A program made the position numbers and the translations under genes. Below are positions 20,936 through 30,739 of a stretch of 64,000 nt of DNA, one piece after another. How positions within the stretch are numbered: position 1 is the first letter of the stretch; each line of letters begins with the position of its first letter. The stretch comes from Diploptera punctata (taxonomy: Eukaryota; Arthropoda; Insecta; Blattodea; Blaberidae), in contig JASPKZ010004201.1 in the NCBI GenBank assembly GCA_030220185.1, positions 1,161,014 through 1,225,013 on the forward strand. Reading direction: 5' to 3'. The notes under the pieces were generated by a model. That model was not told the origin of the DNA. It did no database searches and worked only from the letters and a program-made list of their open reading frames with translations.

Positions 20936-21040
20936 CCAACTCTTACCTCTGAACCAGCTCATACTTCACTCACACTCGCTATTATTTGGATTCTATCATA
21001 TGCTTTCTCTAAATATAAAAACAGCATATACATTTGGCAG
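20936..21040 (-). mobile_element. Tiny LINE RT fragment
   Basis: The minus strand reads LFLYLEKAYDRIQ, matching the motif A region (LEKAYDRI) of non-LTR reverse transcriptases, then stops. It is too short to place in a family. Confidence 0.35.
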
Positions 21041-21099
21041 TTAAATTCCTACCTTTTTTTATTAACTGATTTAATACAAATATAATTATAATAGGTATT

Positions 21100-21535
21100 A
21101 TTGCAGCCAATGGCCATGTAGAAAGAATTGTTTTCATGTCTGTTATCAATGTTCCTATGTTTTTACACTGTCATAGGTGATATCGGTCGCAGTTCGACGC
21201 ACATAGTTTGCACTTGCACTATTCTTCTGGGTTATGGCGCTTCACTGTTGTGCATATCCTGTGGTGGAAACCATGGACCGCGACTCTCGTCACGGGGTGT
21301 CTGAGGTCGTATCTGGCTGCTGTCCATTCCCTGTAGATCATCGCATCCGTTGCGTAGAACTCAGGCCATATCTGTTCTCTCTTCTCATTTAGTTCCCTCA
21401 GCAGTTCTTTGTAGGCATCTATTGCCGGCAGGAGAAGGTCCAGGTGGAGCTCTTTTATGAAGAAGGGTTCCTTTGTCAGTATGTATGTTAGGCGTGAAGG
21501 CGTGTATTTTGATATGCTAAGCGCTGTCTTTAAAT
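21100..21535 (-). pseudogene. LINE 3' fragment, second copy of the 10140-11842 family
   Basis: This is antisense to, and colinear with, the 3' third of the 10140 LINE: TCGGTCGCAGTTCGACGCAC, then GGTGGAAACCATGGACC, then TATCTGGCTGCTGTCCATTC. It retains the C-terminal Cys/His region. The 3' UTR at 21101-21143 matches 12253-12297 and reveals the insertion in the other copy. Confidence 0.78.
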
Positions 21536-21689
21536 ATTACATACAAATATTACATCTATATAAGAATGATGTATTTGCTTGCTACCGATATTTAAACAAG
21601 AGTAGAGAGCAATGAAAAAAGTATAAATTGAAAAAAAAAACATTGAACTTATCGGTTCTCTATGATTGGTACGTATCAATATACGACAT

Positions 21690-22275
21690 AGTTCTTAGTC
21701 TTCTTCTTCTTCCTTCCAAGTATTAGGCAACGAAATTGTGTAAATCATTTTAGTCAACTTACTAATTGATGAATTAAAAAAAAAAAATTGAATATAATTT
21801 ATAGTTAAAGGCATCTGAAAAGTTGGCAAAGTTCTTGTAATTTTCTTCTGAAGAGAGTAAGAATAAAACATGCTAAAATTATTCACAAAGTAGCATTGCT
21901 TGTGTTTAGTTTTCAATTTTATTTTTAAATGAATGGGTAAGGATTAATCCACCGTAGTCAGGCTCAAGTAGTACCGTGGGCATCTTCAGATAGCGCAGCG
22001 GTATGAAATTGCTTCCAAAATTTAACACAGAGAGGCCACTCTATCCATTCTCTATGTTAGGCCAAGACCTGTTACGATCCTATAGAAAATTTTCCCTCCA
22101 GCGTTTCATAGGACAGCCCAGAGATCTTCGTCCTCTTGGTATATAATTATAAACAGCTTTGGGGATCCGATTTGAACTCATTCTTTCAAGATGGTGTTTC
22201 CAATTTAGTTGGTACTGTTTATAATATATTCCAAAATTGTCAAGAAAAGCGCTGGTAATCGTAGAGTGAAATTTA
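21690..22275 (-). pseudogene. LINE 3' fragment (RGRRSLG family) with internal insertion
   Basis: The minus strand 22275-22070 encodes NWKHHLERMSSNRIPKAVY and YIPRGRRSLGCPMKRWREN, the family of 8920-9260. Its 3' flank (CTTCCTTCCAAGTATTAGGC) is found at about 21710-21727, but about 325 bp intervenes. At 56920-56975 the same flank joins directly to the coding part. TTAGGC(C)A borders both sides of the extra piece. Confidence 0.65.
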
Positions 22276-22424
22276 AACACCCAAAGTTCTGAATCAGGGA
22301 TTATTCCTTTAATCTATGGTTCTGAATGTAAATGTTACTTAAATTCCTAAATAACTTTAATACATAAAACAATTGGAAATTATGAATATACAATGTATGG
22401 AAATATCATGATCAATACAAATCT
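22276..22424. other. AT-rich spacer
   Basis: No feature recognised. Confidence 0.3.
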
Positions 22425-22520
22425 TCTAGGCTTGATTGGTCATGGTCATGCTTAAAACTCCCCAAAGTTTTGCCAGAGACTGCATCTGGCATTCTCAAGA
22501 GTTGGCTTGAGTAAATATAA
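22425..22520 (-). mobile_element. Single hammerhead-like arm, PLE tail remnant
   Basis: On the minus strand CTTGAGA is followed by a GCCAGA/TCTGGC stem II with a 7-nt loop, then AAAAC. Order and spacing match the hammerhead-like blocks of the PLE tails and hairpins; both core boxes carry one change. No second arm was found. Confidence 0.45.
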
Positions 22521-22719
22521 TGCAATGAAAACTTATAGCATTTATAATGTTAATCTAACAGTTATACAATTTACATATTCCTTTTAAATTTAAGAAGCTG
22601 AGAAATAATTCACTCTGACTTTTGGTCTAGCATATCTCATTGGATAGTCAATACTTTTAAAATTCATGATGAAACACCATTGAGGTTACTATGTAATATT
22701 TGTAATATAAAAACGGAAT

Positions 22720-22945
22720 ACCTGAGGTTGGAGCACCTGGAAGATGGAGTTATGTTACCCCAATGATATGATGGGTGATAAATGATAGTGAAGCACCAGG
22801 AACTTAATCTAAATTCCAGACCATGGGCAACCACAGGAATAATTCCCTTTAAGGAAAAATTCCTGTAGTCTGACCAGGAATCAAACTCTGTATTTCATGA
22901 ACTGTAGTCAGAAATTTTGGCTACTACCCCATGATGCAGGTCTGA
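22720..22945 (-). mobile_element. tRNA-derived SINE (family C), copy 1
   Basis: The minus strand starts with a tRNA-like head (GGGGTAGTAGCCAAAATTTC, then B box GAGTTTGATTCCTGG). Its body (ATTCCTGTGGTTGCCCATGG, CTGGTGCTTCACTATCATTT) recurs in the opposite orientation at 37330-37500, which shows that it is a dispersed element. Confidence 0.65.
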
Positions 22946-23338
22946 GAACAAATATAGATCCATGAATTTTGAAATTCCCAGCAAGCCAGAATTCATCAAA
23001 CTTGCACCAGATGGCAGTTGGAAAGTTGGTGGTGATGACAAAAGTCCAACAGTTGGAGTTTTTGCTGAGGATGGAAGAAATTACTTCTAAAAACTGGTCC
23101 TGTGAAAATCATGGAGTTTTATAAGGTGAAATGTAAAAATAATATCCAATTTAGTTATATACATTATAAATTACATCATAGTATTACTTCCCATTATAAT
23201 TTTTAATGAATTTTTGTTTTTGAAGATTCTTTATCATTGTTTTGCAATTAGAAATTTCTATGGATGAATTGTCCAAAGAAGCAATTGATTGTGTAACAAC
23301 TTTAGAGTTAGAGAGTAACAAAACCTGATTGATTTTGT
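22946..23338. other. Sequence related to the H1 loop, then unassigned
   Basis: 22947-23030 matches the antisense of the loop of foldback H1 (ATAGATCCATGAATTTTGAA; CACCAGATGGCAG). The remainder to 23338 shows nothing recognisable. Confidence 0.45.
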
Positions 23339-23640
23339 CTAGATATATGTTATGTAATTGTGTGCTAGATATATGGCTCTTATCTCTCCATCATAGGCTG
23401 TTTTGTATTTTTCCACAGCTTTTATATATAGAAGTACACTCTTGCAATGTCCCCTGTTCCAATAGTGTCCTAACATTTTCTTGACGCCTCTCATCTGCGA
23501 CCCATCTGAACGTATATGTAAACAGTATTCTTCTGGGTAATTAATGTTGATAGTTTCTTGACCATGAAGTTTTAATTTCAGAGTGTTCATTTCTCTTTTA
23601 ACTATTGGTTCTTGAATGTCAAGGCACTCTTCCACAGTTT
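23339..23640 (-). pseudogene. RNase H-like fragment of a LINE
   Basis: A 98-codon minus-strand frame contains LHIRSDGSQMRGV and later KYKTAYDGEIRAIYLAHNYI, the DGS and E(L/I)RAI blocks of RNase H as found in non-LTR elements of the I/jockey-related groups. The Gly-rich stretch between them is disrupted. No RT sequence adjoins it. Confidence 0.6.
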
Positions 23641-23828
23641 TGAAACTAAATATTCAATTTTTTTATTTGGATAGCTGTGATCAGTTATGACTTAAAAATT
23701 TGCCATACATAATTTCTTCAAAATTACTAAAAAATCATATACTTCCAGTCAAAATGTACCAGTACATTATTCCAGATCATTCTGGCTAAAATGAAGCCCT
23801 ACATTGAAATCCTATTTAACGTTCCAAA

Positions 23829-24080
23829 AGTCGGCCATGGTGGTCTAGTGGTTATGTTCCTTGTCTCTAGTTCCGAGAGGATCACAGGTTCGAACCTGGC
23901 CGGGGCCGATGGATATTTAGTATGAAAAAATCCAAGGGACAAGTATTCCAGGAGGGAATACATCTGTTAGTAAATAAGCCTAACTAATGAACTCATGCTA
24001 GGGAGCACCCATGTCCCAAAGTGGAATGTAGGAGGTATATACATAATGCCCAAAATGACTAAATAATAACATTCTGATGT
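23829..24080 (+). mobile_element. tRNA-derived SINE (family D)
   Basis: The GTCGGCC/GGCCGAT acceptor-like ends are perfectly complementary. The A-box-like TGGTCTAGTGGTTATG and the B box AGGTTCGAACCTG are intact, but the T-arm/acceptor junction has extra bases and a SINE-like body follows (GGAGGGAATACATCTGTTAG). It is a SINE head, not a usable tRNA. Confidence 0.72.
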
Positions 24081-24154
24081 ACAATAAATGTGATGGAAGA
24101 ACTTAAGACCTAAGGATCTTAGTCATTAATTGAATTTGTTTGGTTGGTAACACT

Positions 24155-24252
24155 ATCTCTATGTGCAGCATGTTTAAACAGACAACGGATACTTATTGAT
24201 GCAACACTGACGCGTTTTGCAATCCGTGGTTTCCACCATCGCATCTGCACAA
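24155..24252 (+). mobile_element. LINE C-terminal scrap (10140 family)
   Basis: GCAATCCGTGGTTTCCACCA resembles GCAATTCATGGTTTCCACCA at the end of the 10140 LINE. It is short and degraded. Confidence 0.45.
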
Positions 24253-25095
24253 GGAAGTCTTTTCACCAGTTTATAAATGAGTTGGAGAAAATGTATTTAT
24301 ATCTCACCTCATAAAGTTGTTTGTTTTAATGTTACTGACTTCAAAGGTCATTCACCTTCATCTTCAATCAAACTCCACTTTAATTTAGACTGCCTTACAT
24401 TACATGAATATTTCTCAAATTTATTTTCTAAACACAATGACTTTGTTCGAGAAGAATACCCAAACAAACTAGGTGAAGTTGAAGCTGTTCAATTAGATGA
24501 AACATTTGATACTTCTATAAGTACAAATTAAATTATTGAGGCTACTAGGAAAATTTCAATAGACACTGCCAGTGGGCCAGATCATGTAATTGTAAGAGCA
24601 ATTAAAAACAATGTTGCCGCTGAAATCATATCTCTAATTGCTACAAGAATGTTAGTTTCAGGAATTGTGCCATCAATATTACAGAAAGCTCGAACTGTAT
24701 TAATTCATAAGAGCGATGATAAAAACGAACATTAAAACTGGCGTCTTATAACCATTTGTTCAGTAGTTCGGAGAGTAATCGAGAGAGCCCTTCATAACCT
24801 TCAATGAACACCAGTGACGTTTCATAAATTCTCCAGGCACACACATTAATACATCTATTCTAAATAGCATCTTACAATCAGCTAAACAAAAGAAAGAGTC
24901 TGTCTGTATAGTTTTTTTGGACATCAGTAAAGCCTTTGATAATATAGGACATAATCATCTTAAGAACACATTACAAACTGTCGGTGTGCCAAAACAATTA
25001 TCAAAATTAATATTAAATCTCCAGGAAGGAAACACGACTCAAATTGATACCTATCAAAATAAAACTAAACCAATTACTAGAAATAATCAGTATTG
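24253..25095 (+). pseudogene. R2-like LINE, 5' part of RT
   Basis: The translation in broken frames includes SFIKLHFNL-type upstream residues, then GPDHVIVRAIKNNVAAEII, ILQKARTVLIHKSDDKNEH, WRLITICSVVRRVIERAL, then SVCIVFLDISKAFDNIGHNH (motif A) and PKQLSKLILNLQEGNTTQID. These blocks match R2-group RTs in order. The RT stops before the YADD block, which appears at 28890 in the same orientation. The two parts are read as one element split by later insertions. Several stops make it inactive. Confidence 0.75.
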
Positions 25096-25135
25096 ATTAA
25101 CATAAAATTTTAATGCAATTTAAAAATAATATTAG

Positions 25136-25285
25136 TGTTAAAATTGGGAAAAAGAGTCATAATGGCGGTTGAAAATGAATGACAAGATCATTTGAAAACT
25201 ATAGTTACCGTGTTTGAAAAACATGAAATATGAGGTAAGATGTTAAAATGACTCATTAATTTAATAATATTAGTGACCTGGTCAT
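25136..25285 (+). mobile_element. Single foldback arm H6 (H1 family)
   Basis: AGTCATAATGGCGGTTGAAAATGA, written in the pieces AGTCATAATG and CGGTTGAAAATGA, through ATGAGGTAAGATGTTAAAAT and ATGACTCATTAATTT, matches the right arm of H1 (1520-1633). No opposing arm is present. Confidence 0.65.
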
Positions 25286-25859
25286 TATTTGCGTAGTTGA
25301 TTTGTTCCATCCAGCTCCCCAGCTATAAACCACTCTTGCTCTATACGATAAGCTAGAAGTTGCTCGGATGTAATCGTGTGTCGTCGTAAGTTTTCGTTGA
25401 GTTATCTGTGGTCCTGCAGTTTCAAATATGCGGGACTTGACAAGTAGTGGAAACTTATTTAAATCATAATTATTACACTTTTAATTAAGCTTGTGGTCCT
25501 ACAATTCTCAATAGTAATTGTCATGTCTGTATTGAAGTATTGGTATGTTAAGATAATATTATTATGGTAAAATATATTAACATCATTGTAATAATGGAAT
25601 ATACATATGCATTATGGCTGGAAGGTAAGCACTTCAGCTTCTTGATACAGCAGTGTTGAAAATGTGGAAGCTCACAATCATGTGTGACAAGACAGTGGAC
25701 AAAGCGCAAGTGACTGTGTAATATGTGCTATCCTAAACGTAACTTTGCCGGAGCACATTCGAAGATGAGGAACGAGTAATACAAAGTGGTAGACTTACTG
25801 CTGAATTAAATATTAAAACTAAGGTGTAAGGCGTTTAAAGTCGCAAATTTACAATAGCA
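25286..25859. other. Probable 5' non-coding part of the hAT element
   Basis: This lies upstream of the hAT coding remnant. No terminal inverted repeat or target duplication could be fixed by eye, so the element start is unknown. Confidence 0.3.
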
Positions 25860-27350
25860 ACAAGTGATTGACAGGGTCTCCTCGTGCACAAAAACTGTAT
25901 TGTTGGACATGTTTTCTGTCTAATAATGAAAGATCTCTATGAAACAGAGTGGGTTATTGCGACATGGGAAACATACATAAAGCCATTAAAAAGCATAGTC
26001 TATCTTAAATTCATTTGATCTCCATTATAAATGAAAAAAATCTTTGGTAAGTCGAGATTTGAACATATGTTGGACAATCAGAAAAAAAAATTGGGATTTG
26101 CAACTCAATCTTGTAAGAAAAAATAGTCATAGCAAAACACTTCATCGATGTATTTTGTTTTTTTTTGTCAGAATAGAGATATGACTCGACTCTATCAATA
26201 AATACAATTATGTTGAACTCGTGAAATTACTCGGTGAATATGATGAGAAACTGAAGCATCATTTAGAACATTCTACGACATTTACAGGAATGTCAAATTT
26301 AATCCAGAATGATCTAATCCATCCATACCAAACATATTAATGGACAGATCAAAGAGGGAGATCAATAAATCAAATTTTAATTGCATTGTTCTAGATGAGG
26401 CAACAGACATAAGTCATTTCTCTCAGCTGTCTCCTGTGTTTCAGTACATCATCGAAGGTGGCCAAGTACATGAACAATTTTTAGGATCCATTAACGTTTC
26501 TGATAATAGAACAGTCGATGCATTATACAAGATAGTGGTTCAACTGATTTACGATTTCGGATGTGAGAAGGAACTTATTGCACAAAGTTATGATGGTTAT
26601 CTGTCATGGCAAGTCAGTTGAATGGACTGTAATTGAAAGTGAAAACCACTTTTCCAAAAGCAATTTTCGTTCATTTAGTATTATTCTAATCAGTGATCGC
26701 CAATAAAGAGTACATTTTATTCCTTACTTTGAATGGACTAGCTGCATTCTTTTCAAAATCAACCAAAATAACAGGGTTTTTGATGAAGAAATAAAGACAT
26801 GGTTGGCAAGAGTGTCTTCGACACGGTAAAATTACAGTTCTAGTTTGGTTGGAATAGTACATGAGTATTGGGATGTGCTAATTTTTGTCTTTGGAAAAAT
26901 TACGAATCCAGACAAAAATATTGGGATCAGGAAGCCTATATTGCTGCACATGGAGTTTTAATCACACTGCAAGATTTGATTTAAATTTTATATTGAATAC
27001 ATTTGTTAATATTTTCCTTGTAACTGACAGTTTATTTGATATACTGCAAGCAAAATTTCACAAAATGATTACTGCATAAATAGGTTAAAAGAATAAAAAA
27101 AAATCCTAGAAAACAAACGGGAAGAATTTGAACAAAAAAAATGAACTTCAGGTGAAATTTTTGACACCAAAACAAAATACAGACAAATGTACGTACAAAT
27201 TTTTGACACTATACCGTGTCAAATAAATTACAGAATCAGTAATTTAGACTGATTATTATTTTTGGAACATTTGAATGTGAAACATTTCGACAAGTTAATT
27301 CTCTGTTTGAACATTTGAATGTGAAAAATTTCGACAAGTAAATTCTCTGT
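25860..27350 (+). pseudogene. hAT transposase remnant (ZMYM1/DUF4371-like)
   Basis: It starts with a TTF-type zinc finger stretch (YCWTCFLSNNERSLWNRVGY), then LVKLLGEYDEKLKHHLEHS and TTFTGMSNLIQNDLIHPYQ. The catalytic-core region is the open frame 26340-26621: NFNCIVLDEATDISHFSQLS, EQFLGSINVSDNRTVDALYK, ELIAQSYDG. The C-terminal part continues in pieces to about 27340. Many frame breaks are present. A 42-bp direct duplication (27266-27308 and 27308-27351) closes it. It appears to lie inside the R2-like LINE. Confidence 0.78.
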
Positions 27351-27386
27351 TTTTCGATAATTCCATTTTATTTACTAAAATACAGC

Positions 27387-27418
<32 letters not shown>
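27387..27418. repeat. TA microsatellite
   Basis: About 15 TA units directly abut the Helitron 5' end. Helitrons insert between A and T, so the array is a plausible target. Confidence 0.85.
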
Positions 27419-27421
<3 letters not shown>

Positions 27422-28507
27422 TAATATATAAAAATTACGTGTCACATTGTTTTTCCGCGATGGAATCCTAAACTACTGAACGGATTTTAATATAATTTTG
27501 CACACTGTGTGCAGTTTGATCCAACTTGAGACTTAGGGAAGTTTATAACTACATTTATAGTCGCATTATTTTTATAGCAGATTATTTGTTTATTATTTAA
27601 CAAAAGAGTTATAATTATCTGTGAGTTCCATACGATTCTAACAGATGGCCGTGTAAGGTAATTGGTTTATTATTTAATCAGGTGGCTGTGCTTTTTGTTA
27701 CAACCGCGAATTTCAATTTAATTACAAATATTGATTATTTCATAATTTAAGTGTGTTCAGTGTTTATTTTATTTTTAATATATTGATAATAATATTAATT
27801 TCGTGTGTAAAATATTACTTTTAAGTAATCTGGCTGAAAGACAGCAACTTAATTTAAATTTAACTGGACCGAGAAGGGGCATTGAACAATATGGCGAATC
27901 AGTTCTAGAGACCATGAATGATGAGATATCAAGTGAACTTCCGCAAATTGGTATAGGCCTATGTGACATAAATCTTACATTTAAGAAGAATGCCAATTTT
28001 AAAAACATATGAAGGTCCTAAGGAACGGAATAACAGAATTGTAAGTAAGTCTGTTAGTTATAATAATATGCCTAATATTACAGAAACAATCTCTATGCCT
28101 CAATTAAATGAAAAACAAGATGACTATAATATATCACAAGATGATATTACTATACAGAGACTTCTTGATGATGATGAGAATCCAAACTGCCAACAAGTTC
28201 GTATAAAAAAAACGAAAGTATAATGAAATCAGCAAGCCTCCTCAAAATATTCCATCAATAAATGTATATAATCCTTATGATACACTTATGGATGATACTG
28301 AGAATGCAGACAACATAAATTCATCTCAATCAACAAAACCACTTCCACATAAACCACCACCCATATTTATACTGGGTGTAGTTAACGTACCAGAACTAAA
28401 AAATTGTGTAAAACAAAAGATTTCTGATTTAGATTTCTCACTTAGTTTACTTACAACATAATTTAACGTATACCTTAGCCACAGCAACGCGTGGCCGGGA
28501 CTTCTGG

Positions 28508-28508
<1 letters not shown>
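27419..28508 (+). mobile_element. Non-autonomous Helitron with gag-like ORF fragment
   Basis: The 5' end TCTTAATATATAAAAATTAC followed by GTGTCACATTG and CTGAACGGATTTTAATAT is typical of arthropod Helitrons. The 3' end has GCAACGCGTGGCCGGG, the usual hairpin/GC block, just before CTTCTGGT in a TA array. Inside, 27803-28480 holds frames (LNLNLTGPRRGIEQYGES; QDDITIQRLLDDDENPN) ending in PPPIFILGVVNVPELKN, which resembles the segment before the zinc knuckles of LINE ORF1. No Rep or helicase is present. Confidence 0.7.
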
Positions 28509-28530
<22 letters not shown>

Positions 28531-28538
<8 letters not shown>

Positions 28539-28707
28539 AAGTCGGATTAGTTACACTATTTATAACTCAAGAACGGCTGGACCGATTTTTATGATCATTG
28601 ATTTGTTGGATTTGTTTCTGCCCCGAATAGCAGATAACTATTAAAACATCGGAAAGATTAACGTAAAAATATTTAAAGGCGATACGACGTTCGCCAGGCC
28701 AGCTAGT
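28531..28707 (+). mobile_element. Short non-autonomous Helitron
   Basis: The 5' part AAACAAAGTCGGATTAGTTA and the GGCTGGACCGATTTTTATGA block, and the 3' hairpin GGCGATACGACGTTCGCC followed by AGCTAGT, give the CTAGT-type Helitron terminus. At about 177 bp it is far too small for coding. It sits in a TA array immediately after the larger Helitron. Confidence 0.72.
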
Positions 28708-28744
28708 ATATATATATAAGGTAATTAAACTTTTAGACGGAATT

Positions 28745-30295
28745 AAATTGAAAAGGGAGTAAGTGTCAAAATCCAAAAGAAACTCATTTCCTCTCCATGA
28801 CTTTCAAAACGGAAAATACGATATTTCAGAAAAAAAAATTGTTGGCATTTGCTCCCAAATTGCTTACCCTAAAAAAAATCCAATACACGCCACTGGCTTT
28901 GCTGATGACACGGTGATTATAGGGAAAGATGTAGCAGCTGCCAGTGAACTGACAAGAATATTTCTGCAGAGGTTTCAGGAAATAGGCCTTCAAATTAATG
29001 TTTCCAAATCAGCAGTTCTTTCAATTGAGAAAGGTAAACTATGTGAAAAAGATCTCGAATTTCATGGACATGCAATTCGTGCCCATAAAATCACTGACAC
29101 TATTTGTTATTTAGGTGTCAACTTTTCAGATCATATAACTTTTGATTCTCAGCAAACCCTTACTAAATTACGGAATAATATTGAAACTCTCATTTATTCA
29201 CCACTGTTACAGCCTGATGAGAAATTTACAGTTTTAAATTGTTCCATATCTCCAACTCTAATTTACCTGTTTCTAACAGTACCACCAAATCAAATACCGA
29301 AAACATTTTTTAGTAAATTGTGATAAACTTTTGAGAAGTGGACTTAAAGAAATTTTACATCTTCCGACAGATGTCCCTGATCACATGTTATGTACTGAAC
29401 GTCGGAATAAAGGACTTGGATTATTTTGTGCAACATGGGAAACAAAATTACAGCATATAAACATTTGTCATATTCTTTATCAAGGCAAGAGGAAAGTTTG
29501 CAATTTGTGAGAGACCTTAACATTGAACCTAGTGACATCAATATTAATACTCAAAGTCTTCTACCAGATGCAAGGAAACTCAGGAAACAACTAAGAGACT
29601 AAGAAGCAGTTCTCTGAAGTCAACTTCCTCATAAAGGAAAAGGCGTTGTTTTCTACAATGAATATATTCCAGCAAATCAATGGATTCGTGATCATCAGGG
29701 ATTGTCTTGTTCCGATTTGAGAATAGCGATTAAAATGCAAGCCAATGTTTCGGCGGTGTGTTCTTTGCTGGACAGGTCTAGGGATGATACCCTCTGTAGA
29801 CATTGTCGCAGAGAGCACGAAACCCTTGCACACATCCTTGGGGCTTGTCCGTTTGGAGAATCACTGAGAAACATTCGACACCACACTCTTAGAAATATGA
29901 TGGCAGAAGCCTTGCGAGATTATGAATACACAGTTTATGAGGAAATTCATGGTGTGGCCACTAATGGAAGTAACATATATTGTTACATTTAGACCATCTT
30001 CTAAAATTGGTATGATATTAGATCCCACAATCCGTTTTTGAGACTCATAGTGGACAACCTGAGGAAGTTGACTGTGAAAAGAAAGCCATATATGAGCCAA
30101 CAATTGACTATTACAAAAATAAATACCAATTAGATAGTATAACTGTCACAGGATTGATGAGCGGGGCAACATGTACTATGGCAGGATTCTTAGCTAAATT
30201 TTGGAATTCCTTAGATTTGGACAGGGTGTATCTATCTAAAATTGCCATCGCTGCCATTAGAGGATAAATTTCAATTTTAAGAAACCATGTTTACA
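28745..30295 (+). pseudogene. R2-like LINE, 3' part: RT end and restriction-like endonuclease
   Basis: FADDTVIIGKD at about 28898 is the catalytic block, followed by INVSKSAVLSIEKGKL, ICYLGVNFSDHITFDSQQ, LLQPDEKFTVLNCSISPT and RSGLKEILHLPTDVPDHM. Near 29790 comes CRHCRREHETLAHILGAC (CX2CX8HX4C), then RNIRHHTLRNMMAEALRDY, EEIHGVATNGS and ILDPTIRFE-like sequence, the layout of R2-group elements with a PD-(D/E)XK endonuclease. At least four frame breaks occur, including one in the endonuclease core. Its 3' end abuts the stop codon of the tetraspan gene on the other strand. Confidence 0.82.
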
Positions 30296-30458
30296 AAATT
30301 TCTACTTTATAGTATGTATACTTCAATTGCAATTTGGAATTTTTAAATGTATTTACAAAATGTGTTTAATCAATTTCGAAAATTAATTGTTTGTATCACT
30401 TTGTCCTTGAGGCAATCCTCTAATGAAGAAAGCTGTATATAATAAAACATAATGATCT
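30296..30458 (+). mobile_element. R2-like LINE 3' UTR, antisense 3' UTR of host gene
   Basis: TGTCCTTGAGGCAATCCTCT, then AATGAAGAAAGCTGTATATA, the tail of the LINE, ends within a few bases of the TCA (antisense stop) at 30459. The host gene's 3' UTR must therefore run into LINE antisense sequence. Confidence 0.6.
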
Positions 30459-30739
30459 TCAAAATGCAGGTCTAGCTAACACAGTAGTAAAAGGAACATC
30501 CCCATCAAATTTTGCTGTAAATCTGTCATTAACATATTTTCTGCTAAACTTATATGGATTGTGTTGTGGAAATCTGTCTCTTTGGTAGTACTCAGAGCCT
30601 ATCTCTGGTACATGGAAATGCTTATATTCTTTTGTATTCAGTCTGGCTCCCTGATGGTGACCCAAAAGTTTCACTATCTCAAGTTCCTTCACAATCTGAA
30701 CGAAGCTCAAAACGCAGAACCACAAGTAGTACAAAAACA
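30459..30739 (-). CDS. Tetraspan gene exon 5 (terminal)
   Basis: The acceptor CCTTTGCAG is followed by two bases completing a split Leu codon, then 92 codons and the stop. It encodes the last membrane segment ([14 protein letters not shown]) and the conserved-looking polar C-terminus ending [13 protein letters not shown]. Confidence 0.87.

Noticed and set aside
23829..23911. Possible functional tRNA gene
   Set aside because: A and B boxes and acceptor pairing are present, but extra bases between T arm and acceptor, plus a SINE body behind it, make it a SINE head.
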